This document shows, piece after piece, positions 41,843 through 50,496 of a DNA stretch of 64,000 bases. The notes beneath the pieces were generated by a model. It was not told where the DNA came from. It did no database searches and was given only the letters and a program-made list of their open reading frames with translations. Made by a program: the position numbers and the translations under genes. Position 1 is the stretch's first letter. Every line of letters starts with the position of its first letter. Source of the stretch: G963665925 sp050596425 (GTDB lineage Bacteria; Bacillota; Clostridia; Peptostreptococcales; Acidaminobacteraceae); assembly GCF_050596425.1 (NCBI RefSeq), contig NZ_CP192292.1:1550001-1614000 (forward strand), in the 5' to 3' direction.

Positions 41843-44800
41843 ATGTGGTTTTCAGGTCCAAGAAAACAGGGTCTTTATGACCCAAGTAGAGAAAAAGACA
41901 GTTGTGGGGTTGGTGCGGTTGCTGATATTAAGGGAATACCCTCCCGTGATATTGTCATAAAGGGGTTACGGGTGCTTAAGAACATGAAGCATAGGGGCGC
42001 TGTGGGGGCAGATGCAACAACAGGTGATGGTGCTGGCATTATGACTCAAATTCCCCATCAATTATTCACTGAAATAATGGCAGACAAGAACGTCAATTTA
42101 CCTGAAGCGGGGGATTATGCTGTGGGGTCAATTTTTTTGCCCCGTGTGCCTCAGGCCCGACTATACTGCGAAGGTGTTATTGAAAACATAATGCAAGAAG
42201 AGGGCCTTCAATTGCTTGGGTGGCGCGATGTGCCTGTGAGTGTGTTTGACTGTGGACATTCAGCAAGGGCCACTCGACCCGATACAAGTCAAATTTTTAT
42301 TGGGCGAGGAGAGCTTGATACTGTCAGCTTTGAAAGAAAGCTATTGATCTTAAGAAAAAGAGCAGAAAAGACCATCAGGGATTCAAACATCATGTATACA
42401 GACGCATTTTATGTATGCAGTTTGTCAACTAGGACAATCGTCTACAAGGGGCAAATTTTAGGATACAAATTGGATGCCTATTTTGAAGACTTGCAAGATG
42501 AGAGGTACGAATCGGCCATGGCTATTGTCCATGAAAGGTATAGCACAAACACTTTTCCATCGTGGAAGCTGGCTCAACCCTTTCGATATATAGCACATAA
42601 TGGAGAAATCAATACCATACGGGGAAATGTGAACTGGATGAATGCCAGAGAGGGGGTCATGAAATCCGGTATATTCGGAGAAGACTTCACGAAAATTCTC
42701 CCCATAATTGAACCAGGAGGGAGTGACTCGGCATCTTTTGACAATGCTTTAGAGCTGTTTATTGCAAACGGACATGATTTGACGTATGCTCTTATGCTTA
42801 TGATTCCAGAGCCTTGGCAAAATGATAAAGGGATGAATGAAAATATACGTGGTTTCTATGAGTACCACGCTCGCATTATGGAACCTTGGGATGGTCCAGC
42901 TGCCCTCATATGTTCAAGTGGTGACCAAATTGTTGCGAAACTTGACCGAAATGGCTTAAGACCATCCAGATATGCCATAACTGAATCGGGAAAGATTGTC
43001 ATAGCCTCTGAATCGGGGGTCGTGGATTTTGAAAATGATCCATTTGTCCAGAAGGGAACGTTGGAACCAGGCAAATTTCTATTTGTTGACATGATAGAAA
43101 AACGCATAGTGCCTGATGCTGAAATAAAGGATAGAATTGCCTCCATTCGTCCATTTGCTGATTGGGTCAAACGAAATAAATTAAGCCTCAATGACATCAA
43201 GGCAGACTATGAAATAAAGCGTTCCAGGCTGGAAACTCGAAAACTTAAAGAAGAAGTGTTTGGCTACTCGAAAAAAGAGTTCAAGGACGTCATTGATCAT
43301 ATGGCAGAACACGGCAAGGAACCAATTGGCTCTATGGGTGTGGATGAATCTATGGCCATATTTTCTAAGACCAACAACTTGTTGTTTGACTATTTTAGAC
43401 AGGCCTTTGCCCAGGTGACAAATCCCCCTATTGATCCATTCCGAGAGCGTTCAGTTGTTTCCCTTCGACAATTCATCGGCTCTCATGGAAGGCTCCTAGA
43501 TCAAATTGAAACTGGAAAAAACAACAAATACTTAATGATCAAATCACCTATTGTGTCCTCCCCTCAACTGGAGGATATTCGACACTTAAGCGGTAACGAT
43601 TTCAAGCCAGTGACCGTGCCAGCCCTCTTTCACACGGACCAAGCAAATGGTTTAAAGACTGCCCTGGATAAGTTGTGCGAAAGGGCGGAAGACCTGGTTC
43701 AAAAAGGGCATAATATCCTTGTTATAAGTGATAGGGGGATAGATTATTACAATGCCCCCATCCCAAGTCTGCTGGCACTCGGGGCGGTTCACCACCATCT
43801 AATCCGTAAAAAATTAAGAACCGCCGTGGATATTATTATTGAAACAGGAGAGGCTAGGGATGTCATGCATATGGCCTTGCTTATAGGATATGGCGCAAAG
43901 GCTGTAAACCCCTATTTGGTATATGAGTATCTCATGGAGAAAGACAACAGTAAGGACTTGTTTGAAAGGTATAAGGCTGCCATTGCAGAAGGTATCTTGA
44001 AAATTATCTCAAGAATGGGCATTTCCACACTGCCATCATACTGCGGCGCGCAAATTTTTGAAGCGGTCGGGCTTGGGGAAAATGTGGTGGATGTCTATTT
44101 TACAGATACTCCATCAAGGGTAGGTGGCTTGGAACTTGAAGACATTGAGAGGGATGTTCTCATAAGGCACAGGGAGGCTTTTGGTTCTAGCGGTGACGAT
44201 TCGGTTTTGTCGTCTAAAGGCCAGCAGGGGTTAAGTCAGCCCAGGATGTTTCCAAATGCCACTGTGCGAAAACTCAATGAGGCATGTGTGACAGGAGACC
44301 GTGCAGCTTACAGAAGTTATAGCCAGATGACAGAAAAACAAGAGATTGCTATCCGAGACCACTTTGAACTTATTTCCACAGGCAGAATTGACATAGACAA
44401 CGTAGAAAGCACAGAAGACATAATGAAACGATTCACAATATCAGGGATGTCGTTTGGCTCTCTAAGTGAAGAGGCCCATGAAACACTTGCTATTGCTATG
44501 AACAGGATAGGTGCAACCAGCAATTCTGGCGAAGGTGGGGAAGATCCAAAACGGTATGTGAGCAAAAAAGGCACAGTCAATCGGTCAAGCGCTGTAAAAC
44601 AGGTGGCATCTGGTCGGTTTGGAGTTACAGCTGAGTACTTGGTTAATTGTGAAGAAATACAAATCAAGATGGCTCAGGGGGCAAAACCTGGGGAAGGCGG
44701 TCATTTACCAGGGGCTAAGGTGACAAAATCCATTGCCAAAACCCGTTATGCTCAACCAGGAAGAGACCTGATCTCACCGCCGCCTCACCATGACATTTAT

Positions 44801-46246
44801 TCAATAGAAGATCTGGCCCAGCTCATTTTCGATATGAAAAACATCAATAAACAGGCCCGTGTGGGTGTCAAACTTGTTGCAGGTCATGGTGTTGGCACTG
44901 TGGCAGCGGGAGTGGCCAAAGCTTATGCTGATGTGATTAAAATTAGTGGCTCCGATGGTGGAACAGGCGCTTCCCCAGTCAGTTCAATGAAATATGTTGG
45001 TCTGCCTTGGGAAATGGGGCTGGCAGAAGTCCAGCAAACTCTACTGCTGAATGATCTTAGAAAGCGGGTCAGACTTCAGGTCGACGGAAAAATAAGAAAT
45101 GGCCGAGATATTATTATAGGCGCCCTGCTGGGGGCCGAAGAGTTTGGGTTTGGTACACTTGCCATGATGGCGGTAGGCTGTAAAATGTGTAGGCAATGTC
45201 ATAAGGGCTTGTGTTCTGTTGGGATTGCCACTCAGGATATAAAGCAACGCAGGAAATTCTCAGGCAAGCCAGAACATGTTGAGAATTTGATGAAGGCCCT
45301 GGCAGATGATGTACGAGAGTATTTAGCAGAACTGGGGTTTACCAAACTGGATGACTTGGTTGGACGGGTTGATTTGATCAAGATTAAGGGGTCACTTGAA
45401 GGTGATGCTTGCAAGTTTGATTTTTCTCCAATTCTCCATAAACCCATTTTGCCAAAACGCATTGATGCCAAGCAAACAGAAGCCCAGAACCATAAAATTG
45501 CCAGTGTTCTAGATCAGGCTGTTATTGACGCCATTCTGGCAAGACCAGAAGCAAAGAAACACAGTCTTGATTTGGTCATTAAGAATACAGATCGTAGTTT
45601 TGGAACAATGACAAGTGGGTTTTTAACTCAAAGCAAGAAAAAGGGCATTTATGAAATAAAACTGACGGGATCAGCGGGTCAGAGTTTTGCGGCTTTTGCA
45701 GTGAAGGGCATGCACCTTGACTTAAGTGGGGAGTGCAATGATTATATGGGAAAAGGCCTCAGTGGTGCCCTTGTTACCATTCATCCCAAGAGCGGAGAGG
45801 GATATGAGAGTCAGAATAACGCCATTATAGGCAACACGGCTTTATATGGTGCAACGAGCGGTGAAGCCTTTGTTGCAGGACGAGCTGGTCAGCGCTTTGG
45901 TGTGAGAAACTCAGGGGCCAATGCTGTTGTAGAGGGCATTGGCAATCATGGCTGTGAATATATGACAGGGGGAACGGTTCTCATTCTGGGTTCAGTGGGG
46001 CAGAATTTTGCCGCAGGTATGACAGGTGGGTGTGTCTATGTTCTTGACCTGGACAATACTTTAGGCGAGAACCTTAACACAGACCACGTTGATTTAGTCG
46101 AAATTCTAGAGAAAACAGATTTTGAAAAAATAAAAGCCCTGCTCGAAAGACATTTGAAGTATACAGGGAGTGCTTGGGCAAAAGATTTACTTGAGGGAGA
46201 TGAAAAATACAAGAATTTTTATAGGAAAGTTAGACCGCGCATATAA
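41843..46246 (+). CDS. gltB: Glutamate synthase large subunit
   Basis: The 1467-residue enzyme moves the amide nitrogen of glutamine to 2-oxoglutarate. The class II amidotransferase domain starts at Cys 21 after a 20-residue propeptide (SREKDS|CGVG). The central domain, the FMN/synthase domain (GGHLPGAKV, SGSDGGTGASPVSS) and the C-terminal beta-helix (GEAFVAGRAGQRFGVRNSGA) are complete. The 3Fe-4S motif is CKMCRQCHKGLC with the usual C-x5-C-x4-C plus an extra Cys. No small subunit (gltD) is adjacent, so electrons must come from a gltD elsewhere or from another donor. It has its own promoter and terminator. Confidence 0.95.
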   Translation: MWFSGPRKQGLYDPSREKDSCGVGAVADIKGIPSRDIVIKGLRVLKNMKHRGAVGADATTGDGAGIMTQIPHQLFTEIMADKNVNLPEAGDYAVGSIFLPRVPQARLYCEGVIENIMQEEGLQLLGWRDVPVSVFDCGHSARATRPDTSQIFIGRGELDTVSFERKLLILRKRAEKTIRDSNIMYTDAFYVCSLSTRTIVYKGQILGYKLDAYFEDLQDERYESAMAIVHERYSTNTFPSWKLAQPFRYIAHNGEINTIRGNVNWMNAREGVMKSGIFGEDFTKILPIIEPGGSDSASFDNALELFIANGHDLTYALMLMIPEPWQNDKGMNENIRGFYEYHARIMEPWDGPAALICSSGDQIVAKLDRNGLRPSRYAITESGKIVIASESGVVDFENDPFVQKGTLEPGKFLFVDMIEKRIVPDAEIKDRIASIRPFADWVKRNKLSLNDIKADYEIKRSRLETRKLKEEVFGYSKKEFKDVIDHMAEHGKEPIGSMGVDESMAIFSKTNNLLFDYFRQAFAQVTNPPIDPFRERSVVSLRQFIGSHGRLLDQIETGKNNKYLMIKSPIVSSPQLEDIRHLSGNDFKPVTVPALFHTDQANGLKTALDKLCERAEDLVQKGHNILVISDRGIDYYNAPIPSLLALGAVHHHLIRKKLRTAVDIIIETGEARDVMHMALLIGYGAKAVNPYLVYEYLMEKDNSKDLFERYKAAIAEGILKIISRMGISTLPSYCGAQIFEAVGLGENVVDVYFTDTPSRVGGLELEDIERDVLIRHREAFGSSGDDSVLSSKGQQGLSQPRMFPNATVRKLNEACVTGDRAAYRSYSQMTEKQEIAIRDHFELISTGRIDIDNVESTEDIMKRFTISGMSFGSLSEEAHETLAIAMNRIGATSNSGEGGEDPKRYVSKKGTVNRSSAVKQVASGRFGVTAEYLVNCEEIQIKMAQGAKPGEGGHLPGAKVTKSIAKTRYAQPGRDLISPPPHHDIYSIEDLAQLIFDMKNINKQARVGVKLVAGHGVGTVAAGVAKAYADVIKISGSDGGTGASPVSSMKYVGLPWEMGLAEVQQTLLLNDLRKRVRLQVDGKIRNGRDIIIGALLGAEEFGFGTLAMMAVGCKMCRQCHKGLCSVGIATQDIKQRRKFSGKPEHVENLMKALADDVREYLAELGFTKLDDLVGRVDLIKIKGSLEGDACKFDFSPILHKPILPKRIDAKQTEAQNHKIASVLDQAVIDAILARPEAKKHSLDLVIKNTDRSFGTMTSGFLTQSKKKGIYEIKLTGSAGQSFAAFAVKGMHLDLSGECNDYMGKGLSGALVTIHPKSGEGYESQNNAIIGNTALYGATSGEAFVAGRAGQRFGVRNSGANAVVEGIGNHGCEYMTGGTVLILGSVGQNFAAGMTGGCVYVLDLDNTLGENLNTDHVDLVEILEKTDFEKIKALLERHLKYTGSAWAKDLLEGDEKYKNFYRKVRPRI

Positions 46247-46287
46247 TTTTGGTTTTCTATGCACTCGCAAACTTGGGCTCATTTAAG

Positions 46288-46327
46288 AAAGTCCCCTATG
46301 GAGTAAAAACTCTATCGGGGACTTTTG
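46288..46327 (+). terminator. Terminator after gltB
   Basis: AAAGTCCCC (46288-46296) pairs with GGGGACTTT (46317-46325); an inner stem TATGGAGT/ACTCTAT extends it. TTTTG follows. Confidence 0.88.
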
Positions 46328-46481
46328 TTGTCAAGAAATGGGGGGCGTTTGCTTCCAATTGATCTGCACTTTCATCGGACTGGATTCTGATTGGATAGGA
46401 CTGAGTTTTAGGATTAAAGTTTAATGACGATTTGCTTAAATCATGCTATATGTAAAAAAACTGTGGTACATTCCTAATAAC

Positions 46482-46496
46482 AGCCTATATTAGGCT
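46482..46496. promoter_or_regulatory. Short perfect inverted repeat before the DUF2157 gene
   Basis: AGCCTA-TAT-TAGGCT ends two bases before the AAGGAGG site and lies just after a weak extended -10 (TGGTACATT). It could be an operator at the start site or a hairpin near the ribosome binding site. Confidence 0.4.
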
Positions 46497-46510
46497 TAAG
46501 GAGGTATAAT

Positions 46511-47611
46511 ATGAAATTTAAAGTATCAAAATCGTATTTTGACAGTTTGAAAATACAAATGAAGCACTTTGAACAAGAAGGTGTCATATCACAAGATCAG
46601 GAAAAGCAAATACTTATGGCCTATGAACCCGCAAGGGGAGTCAACTTGATTCGGCTTATATCTGTTGTGGGATCCATACTTATTGGTCTAGGCATACTTT
46701 CTTATATAGCGGGAAATTGGCAAAATATAAGCCCTGTAGTGCGTATGGGGCTGATTGTCATAGGTATGACTGGTTTTTATTTAACGGGGATGCAGCTAGA
46801 CAGCATGTATCCTAAGACTGGACGGGCCCTGCGCTATATAGCCCTCTTTATATTTGGTGGTGGCTTGTTCTTAACGGACCAAACCTTCCACTTGAATCGT
46901 CCGGTCGCCTTTCATTTTATTATATGGGCACTGGGAATACTGGTTGTCATGCAGTTTGAAAAAGACAACTTGCTACTCTATTATTTCCAAGCGCTCTTGT
47001 TTGCTACTTCAATTGCCTTGTTCGATAGTATGGGCTTATCCAAGTTGGAACATCTTGCATATATTCTGGTGCTGGGGGCAGGTCTTTTTCTTTCCATTAG
47101 GCTATCAGACTATTATTATAAGACCTATTTTTCAGCCTTTGCCAGTGGCCTAAGCCTGGTGTTTTTCCTAATGACCCTTATGGTACATTTTGAGCTCGAA
47201 GCCCTTTACTTCTGCTCAGTCCTCTTATTAACGGGAGGATACTTTATGTTCAAACCCCCAATTGGGCGGTATGCTGAGCCTGTTATGAGTCAACTGGGGC
47301 TTGTTGTTCTAGGGTTTTCTGGTTTTTTCTTGACCTTTTCAGACATATGGTCAGATGGTTTACCAATAGATGGCACTGCGCCTTCTATCGCCTTTACTAT
47401 TGTCTTTATGCTGGGCTTGTTTTATTTGGTGAAGCGAGAGTTTATTGGTGCCATCGCCTTTATTGCCCTTATTATCATGAGATTCTATTTTGACACCTTC
47501 TATGACTTTATGCCAAAGTCCCTATTCTTTGTTATAGGTGGGGGCATACTTATTGGTTTTGGTCTCTATCTGGAACGTGTGCGTAGAAAGGGGATGGATC
47601 TGAATGCGTAA
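46511..47611 (+). CDS. DUF2157 membrane protein
   Basis: The 366-residue protein has a soluble N-terminal part of about 45 residues (LKIQMKHFEQEGVISQDQEKQIL), typical of DUF2157, and about ten to eleven membrane segments. The function is unknown. The pairing with a GDYxxLxY protein, overlapping by eight bases, is a recurrent arrangement and suggests one complex. AAGGAGG precedes ATG 46511. Confidence 0.85.
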   Translation: MKFKVSKSYFDSLKIQMKHFEQEGVISQDQEKQILMAYEPARGVNLIRLISVVGSILIGLGILSYIAGNWQNISPVVRMGLIVIGMTGFYLTGMQLDSMYPKTGRALRYIALFIFGGGLFLTDQTFHLNRPVAFHFIIWALGILVVMQFEKDNLLLYYFQALLFATSIALFDSMGLSKLEHLAYILVLGAGLFLSIRLSDYYYKTYFSAFASGLSLVFFLMTLMVHFELEALYFCSVLLLTGGYFMFKPPIGRYAEPVMSQLGLVVLGFSGFFLTFSDIWSDGLPIDGTAPSIAFTIVFMLGLFYLVKREFIGAIAFIALIIMRFYFDTFYDFMPKSLFFVIGGGILIGFGLYLERVRRKGMDLNA

Positions 47612-48119
47612 AAAGGAATATCTTATTCTACCGGCCCTGATCGTTCTTTTATTTATACAATTCATACCGTTTCAAATGACCAAAACGCTTGGTCAAAGAG
47701 TGGTTTTGAATATTGAACTTTATGACCCGAGGGACGTTTTCAGGGGGGATTATGTGGCCTTGAATTTTACCCAAGAACGTGTGAGTCTTGAAGCTTTTCC
47801 TATGGATGAAGAGGACATAAGTGACCTATACAATAAGAAAATTTATGCACTTCTTGAAGAAGATAAAGATGATGGGGATTGGAAGGTTAAATCAATACAA
47901 GTCAAAAAACCTCAAGAAGGCCTATATATTAAATGTCGCCTTAACTACTATAATCCAAATTCCAACGAAGGAGAGCTGGATTTTGGTATAGACAGATATT
48001 ATGTTCAAACCAATACTGGTGGCCCGATTGAAGATGCTGCTCGCCAAGGTGATTTACTAGCAGAGGTCAAGATTTGGAATGGGCAACTTGTTATGACTGA
48101 TATTATTTTTGACAAGTGA
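47604..48119 (+). CDS. GDYxxLxY-domain membrane-anchored protein
   Basis: The 171-residue protein has one N-terminal membrane helix (about 7-22) and an extracytoplasmic domain with LYDPRDVFRGDYVALNF, the family motif with Phe at the last position, and a second conserved block FGIDRYYV. Its function is unknown. The ATG lies inside the end of the DUF2157 gene (eight-base overlap), indicating coupled expression. Confidence 0.85.
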   Translation: MRKKEYLILPALIVLLFIQFIPFQMTKTLGQRVVLNIELYDPRDVFRGDYVALNFTQERVSLEAFPMDEEDISDLYNKKIYALLEEDKDDGDWKVKSIQVKKPQEGLYIKCRLNYYNPNSNEGELDFGIDRYYVQTNTGGPIEDAARQGDLLAEVKIWNGQLVMTDIIFDK

Positions 48120-48123
48120 TCGC

Positions 48124-48152
48124 TTGACAAGCCTAGGATTCTTCGTTATTCT
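48124..48152 (+). promoter_or_regulatory. Promoter of the riboflavin operon
   Basis: TTGACA (48124-48129), 17 bases, TATTCT (48147-48152). It starts four bases after the previous stop codon and feeds directly into the FMN riboswitch. Confidence 0.75.
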
Positions 48153-48171
48153 AATCACAAGTTCATATGAA

Positions 48172-48282
48172 ATCCTTCAGGGCAGGGTGAAATTCCCGAC
48201 CGGCGGTAAAGTCCGCGAACCGAAAGGTTGATCTGGTGTAATTCCAGAACCGACAGTAAAGTCTGGATGAAAGAAGGCGTAC
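48172..48282 (+). promoter_or_regulatory. FMN riboswitch (RFN element)
   Basis: All conserved RFN parts are present: TTCAGGGCAGGGTG, AATTCCCGACCGGCGGT, AGTCCGCGAACC, GATCTGGTG, AATTCCAGAACCGACAGT, AGTCTGGATG and the closing GAAAGAAGG. When FMN is bound, the downstream terminator at 48355 should form and shut off the rib genes. Confidence 0.97.
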
Positions 48283-48354
48283 ATTTTTGTACATTCTAAG
48301 TTCAATTTAAGATTGGGTATCATTGCTGATCAGAATTTGAATGACGTATTTTCG

Positions 48355-48388
48355 CCCTGAAACTATTTATAGTTTCAGGGCTTTTGTT
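48355..48388 (+). terminator. Riboswitch terminator of the rib operon
   Basis: CCCTGAAACT (48355-48364) pairs with AGTTTCAGGG (48371-48380), followed by CTTTTGTTTT. It is the expression platform of the FMN riboswitch. Confidence 0.9.
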
Positions 48389-48477
48389 TTACATAAGGCA
48401 GCGGTGTAATTGTTTGGTTTCTTGGGACCAATCACTCACCTTAAGCTGGAAACCGTGAAACAGAGAAAGATACATTT

Positions 48478-48515
48478 AGAGCCCCTGAAGGTTAGCTTCG
48501 GGGGCTCTTGTTTTA
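48478..48515 (+). terminator. Second terminator before ribD
   Basis: AGAGCCCCTGAAG (48478-48490) pairs with CTTCGGGGGCTCT (48496-48508), then TGTTTTA. It is a second strong terminator between riboswitch and ribD, 90 bases after the first. The bases between hold TTTGGTTTC/GGAAACC-type pairing but no known element. Confidence 0.85.
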
Positions 48516-48678
48516 TATTTGTAAAATCAGTGAGCGCCTCGGCCTATATGAATTATTAACTTAATGAAGTGGGTACTGGTCTTAGCTTGATATAAAAGCA
48601 TGACTGGTGACAAGAGTTGCCACCAATGCATTTGATGTAAAAGAACATGTAAGCCAAAGAAAAGGTGATGGTATAAAG

Positions 48679-49815
48679 ATGGATTTTAAAGCTTGTAAGG
48701 ATTTTGTTCATGAGTTAGACCATGAAAAATTTATGACATTAGCCCTGAAACTCGCAGAAAAGGGCAGGGGGAAGGTGTCGCCAAATCCCATGGTGGGCGC
48801 TGTCATTGTGAGAGACGGTCGGGTGATTGCCAGGGGTTTTCATGAATCCCATGGTGGAGCCCATGCTGAAGTGAATGCGGTTATAGACCTGAAAAACTCG
48901 GGACAAAGTATTGAAGCCAACGACATTATGTACGTTACCCTTGAACCCTGTAACCATTACGGAAAAACACCTCCTTGTAGTCAACTTATACTTGATGAGG
49001 GCATAAAAAATTTAGTCGTGGCTATGGAAGACCCCAATCCCCTTGTCGCTGGTAAAGGCATAAAAAAACTTAGAGATAATGGTGTCGTTGTAAAAATAGG
49101 CATTATGGAAGAGCGGGCCAAAACTTTAAACAAGGTCTTTATAAAAAACATGCTTTATAAAGACCCCTACTGCACAGCCAAGTGGGCCATGACCTTAGAT
49201 GGGAAAATGGCAACAGATGAGGGCGACAGTCAGTGGATCAGTTCTGAAGCTTCTCGGACCCTAGTCCACAAATGGCGCTCACAAAGCGATGCTGTCATAA
49301 TCGGTTCTGGCACAGCCCTGGCAGATAATCCTAGACTTAATGTGAGGCTGGTGGAAGGGGAAAATCCCTATAGGGTGGTTATAGACACAGAGATCAGACT
49401 GCCTATAGACTGCAATCTTGTTGACTGTAAAGACCCACATAAAACAATTGTTTATGTATCGGAGGGGGTCAATCAAGAAAAGGTTGAGACTTTACGAAAA
49501 AAGGGGGTTCAAGTCTATAGGGTGGCACTCAAACAAAACCATGTGGATTTGAAAAAGGTCTTTGACCACTTGTATAGCTTAAATATATGCAATGTATTTT
49601 TAGAATCAGGGCCAGTGCTTCAGGGCGCTCTTCTTAAAGAAGGCCTCATCGACAGCGTAAAAGCCTTTATTTCACCTAAAATATCAGGTGGGCGAATTCA
49701 CTCTCCCTTCCAATCTTTTGATTGCATGAGAATGGAAGAAGCCATAAAGCTTGATATGGAATCGGTTGAAATGTTGGATCAAGATATCTTAGTCACAGCC
49801 AATGTCAGGAGGTAG
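48679..49815 (+). CDS. ribD: Bifunctional riboflavin deaminase/reductase RibD
   Basis: RibD deaminates the pyrimidine product of GTP cyclohydrolase II and then reduces its ribosyl group. The 378-residue protein has the zinc deaminase site HAEVNAV and PCNHYGKTPPC, then the reductase domain (KWAMTLDGKMATDEGDSQWIS, VIIGSGTALADNPRLNVR). ATG 48679 is chosen after AAAGGTGAT; upstream in-frame starts (48607) have no matching site and a sequence unlike RibD. The distance from the second terminator to the ATG is about 165 bases. Confidence 0.94.
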   Translation: MDFKACKDFVHELDHEKFMTLALKLAEKGRGKVSPNPMVGAVIVRDGRVIARGFHESHGGAHAEVNAVIDLKNSGQSIEANDIMYVTLEPCNHYGKTPPCSQLILDEGIKNLVVAMEDPNPLVAGKGIKKLRDNGVVVKIGIMEERAKTLNKVFIKNMLYKDPYCTAKWAMTLDGKMATDEGDSQWISSEASRTLVHKWRSQSDAVIIGSGTALADNPRLNVRLVEGENPYRVVIDTEIRLPIDCNLVDCKDPHKTIVYVSEGVNQEKVETLRKKGVQVYRVALKQNHVDLKKVFDHLYSLNICNVFLESGPVLQGALLKEGLIDSVKAFISPKISGGRIHSPFQSFDCMRMEEAIKLDMESVEMLDQDILVTANVRR

Positions 49816-49817
49816 GT

Positions 49818-50486
49818 ATGTTTACAGGACTTATTGAAGAAATTGGACAGCTTATCCAGACCAGAAAAAACGCTAAGGGTGCCAGTGTAAAAATCACTGC
49901 AAAAAAGGTGCTTGAGGGTGTCAGGCTGGGAGACAGCATTGCTGTAGATGGAGTTTGCCTGACTGTTACAGGTTTTGACGAGAATGGATTTGAAGCTGAT
50001 GTTATGCCGGCCACCTATGAACAAACTCGGATTAGCCAGTTGCAAAAAGGGGCCAAGGTGCATCTGGAAAGAGCCCTGTGTGTGGGTGAACGTTTAGGCG
50101 GACACTTTGTGTCTGGTCATGTCGATGGAATGAGCAAGGTTTTATCCCTCTACAAAGAAGGACAGGCCTATAGACTTCGGCTGGAACGGTCACCGTCTTT
50201 TGCCAGACATCTTGTTCATAAGGGATCAATCGCAATTAATGGTGTCAGTCTAACCATCGACACCCTAACAGACAAGTATCTTGAAGTGAGTCTGGTTCAA
50301 CATACTCAAGGGGAGACCCTTCTAACAAGTCTTAAGGTTGGGGAAGTGGTCAATATTGAATCAGACATGCTTATTAAATACGTGAGTGCCCTCATTGGGA
50401 TGGACAAGCCTGAATCAGAGTCCGTCGAGGACTCAAATGGAGGACAAGTCACCATGTCGGTTTTACAGTCAGCAGGTTTTTTATAA
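49818..50486 (+). CDS. ribE: Riboflavin synthase alpha chain
   Basis: The 222-residue trimeric enzyme dismutates two 6,7-dimethyl-8-ribityllumazine molecules to riboflavin. The internal repeat typical of the family is visible: MFTGLIEEIGQ and SIAVDGVCLTVTGFD in the first barrel, GGHFVSGHVDG, then SIAINGVSLTID in the second. The start is two bases after ribD, with AGGAGGTAGGT overlapping the ribD stop. Confidence 0.95.
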   Translation: MFTGLIEEIGQLIQTRKNAKGASVKITAKKVLEGVRLGDSIAVDGVCLTVTGFDENGFEADVMPATYEQTRISQLQKGAKVHLERALCVGERLGGHFVSGHVDGMSKVLSLYKEGQAYRLRLERSPSFARHLVHKGSIAINGVSLTIDTLTDKYLEVSLVQHTQGETLLTSLKVGEVVNIESDMLIKYVSALIGMDKPESESVEDSNGGQVTMSVLQSAGFL

Positions 50487-50496
50487 GGAGAGAGTC

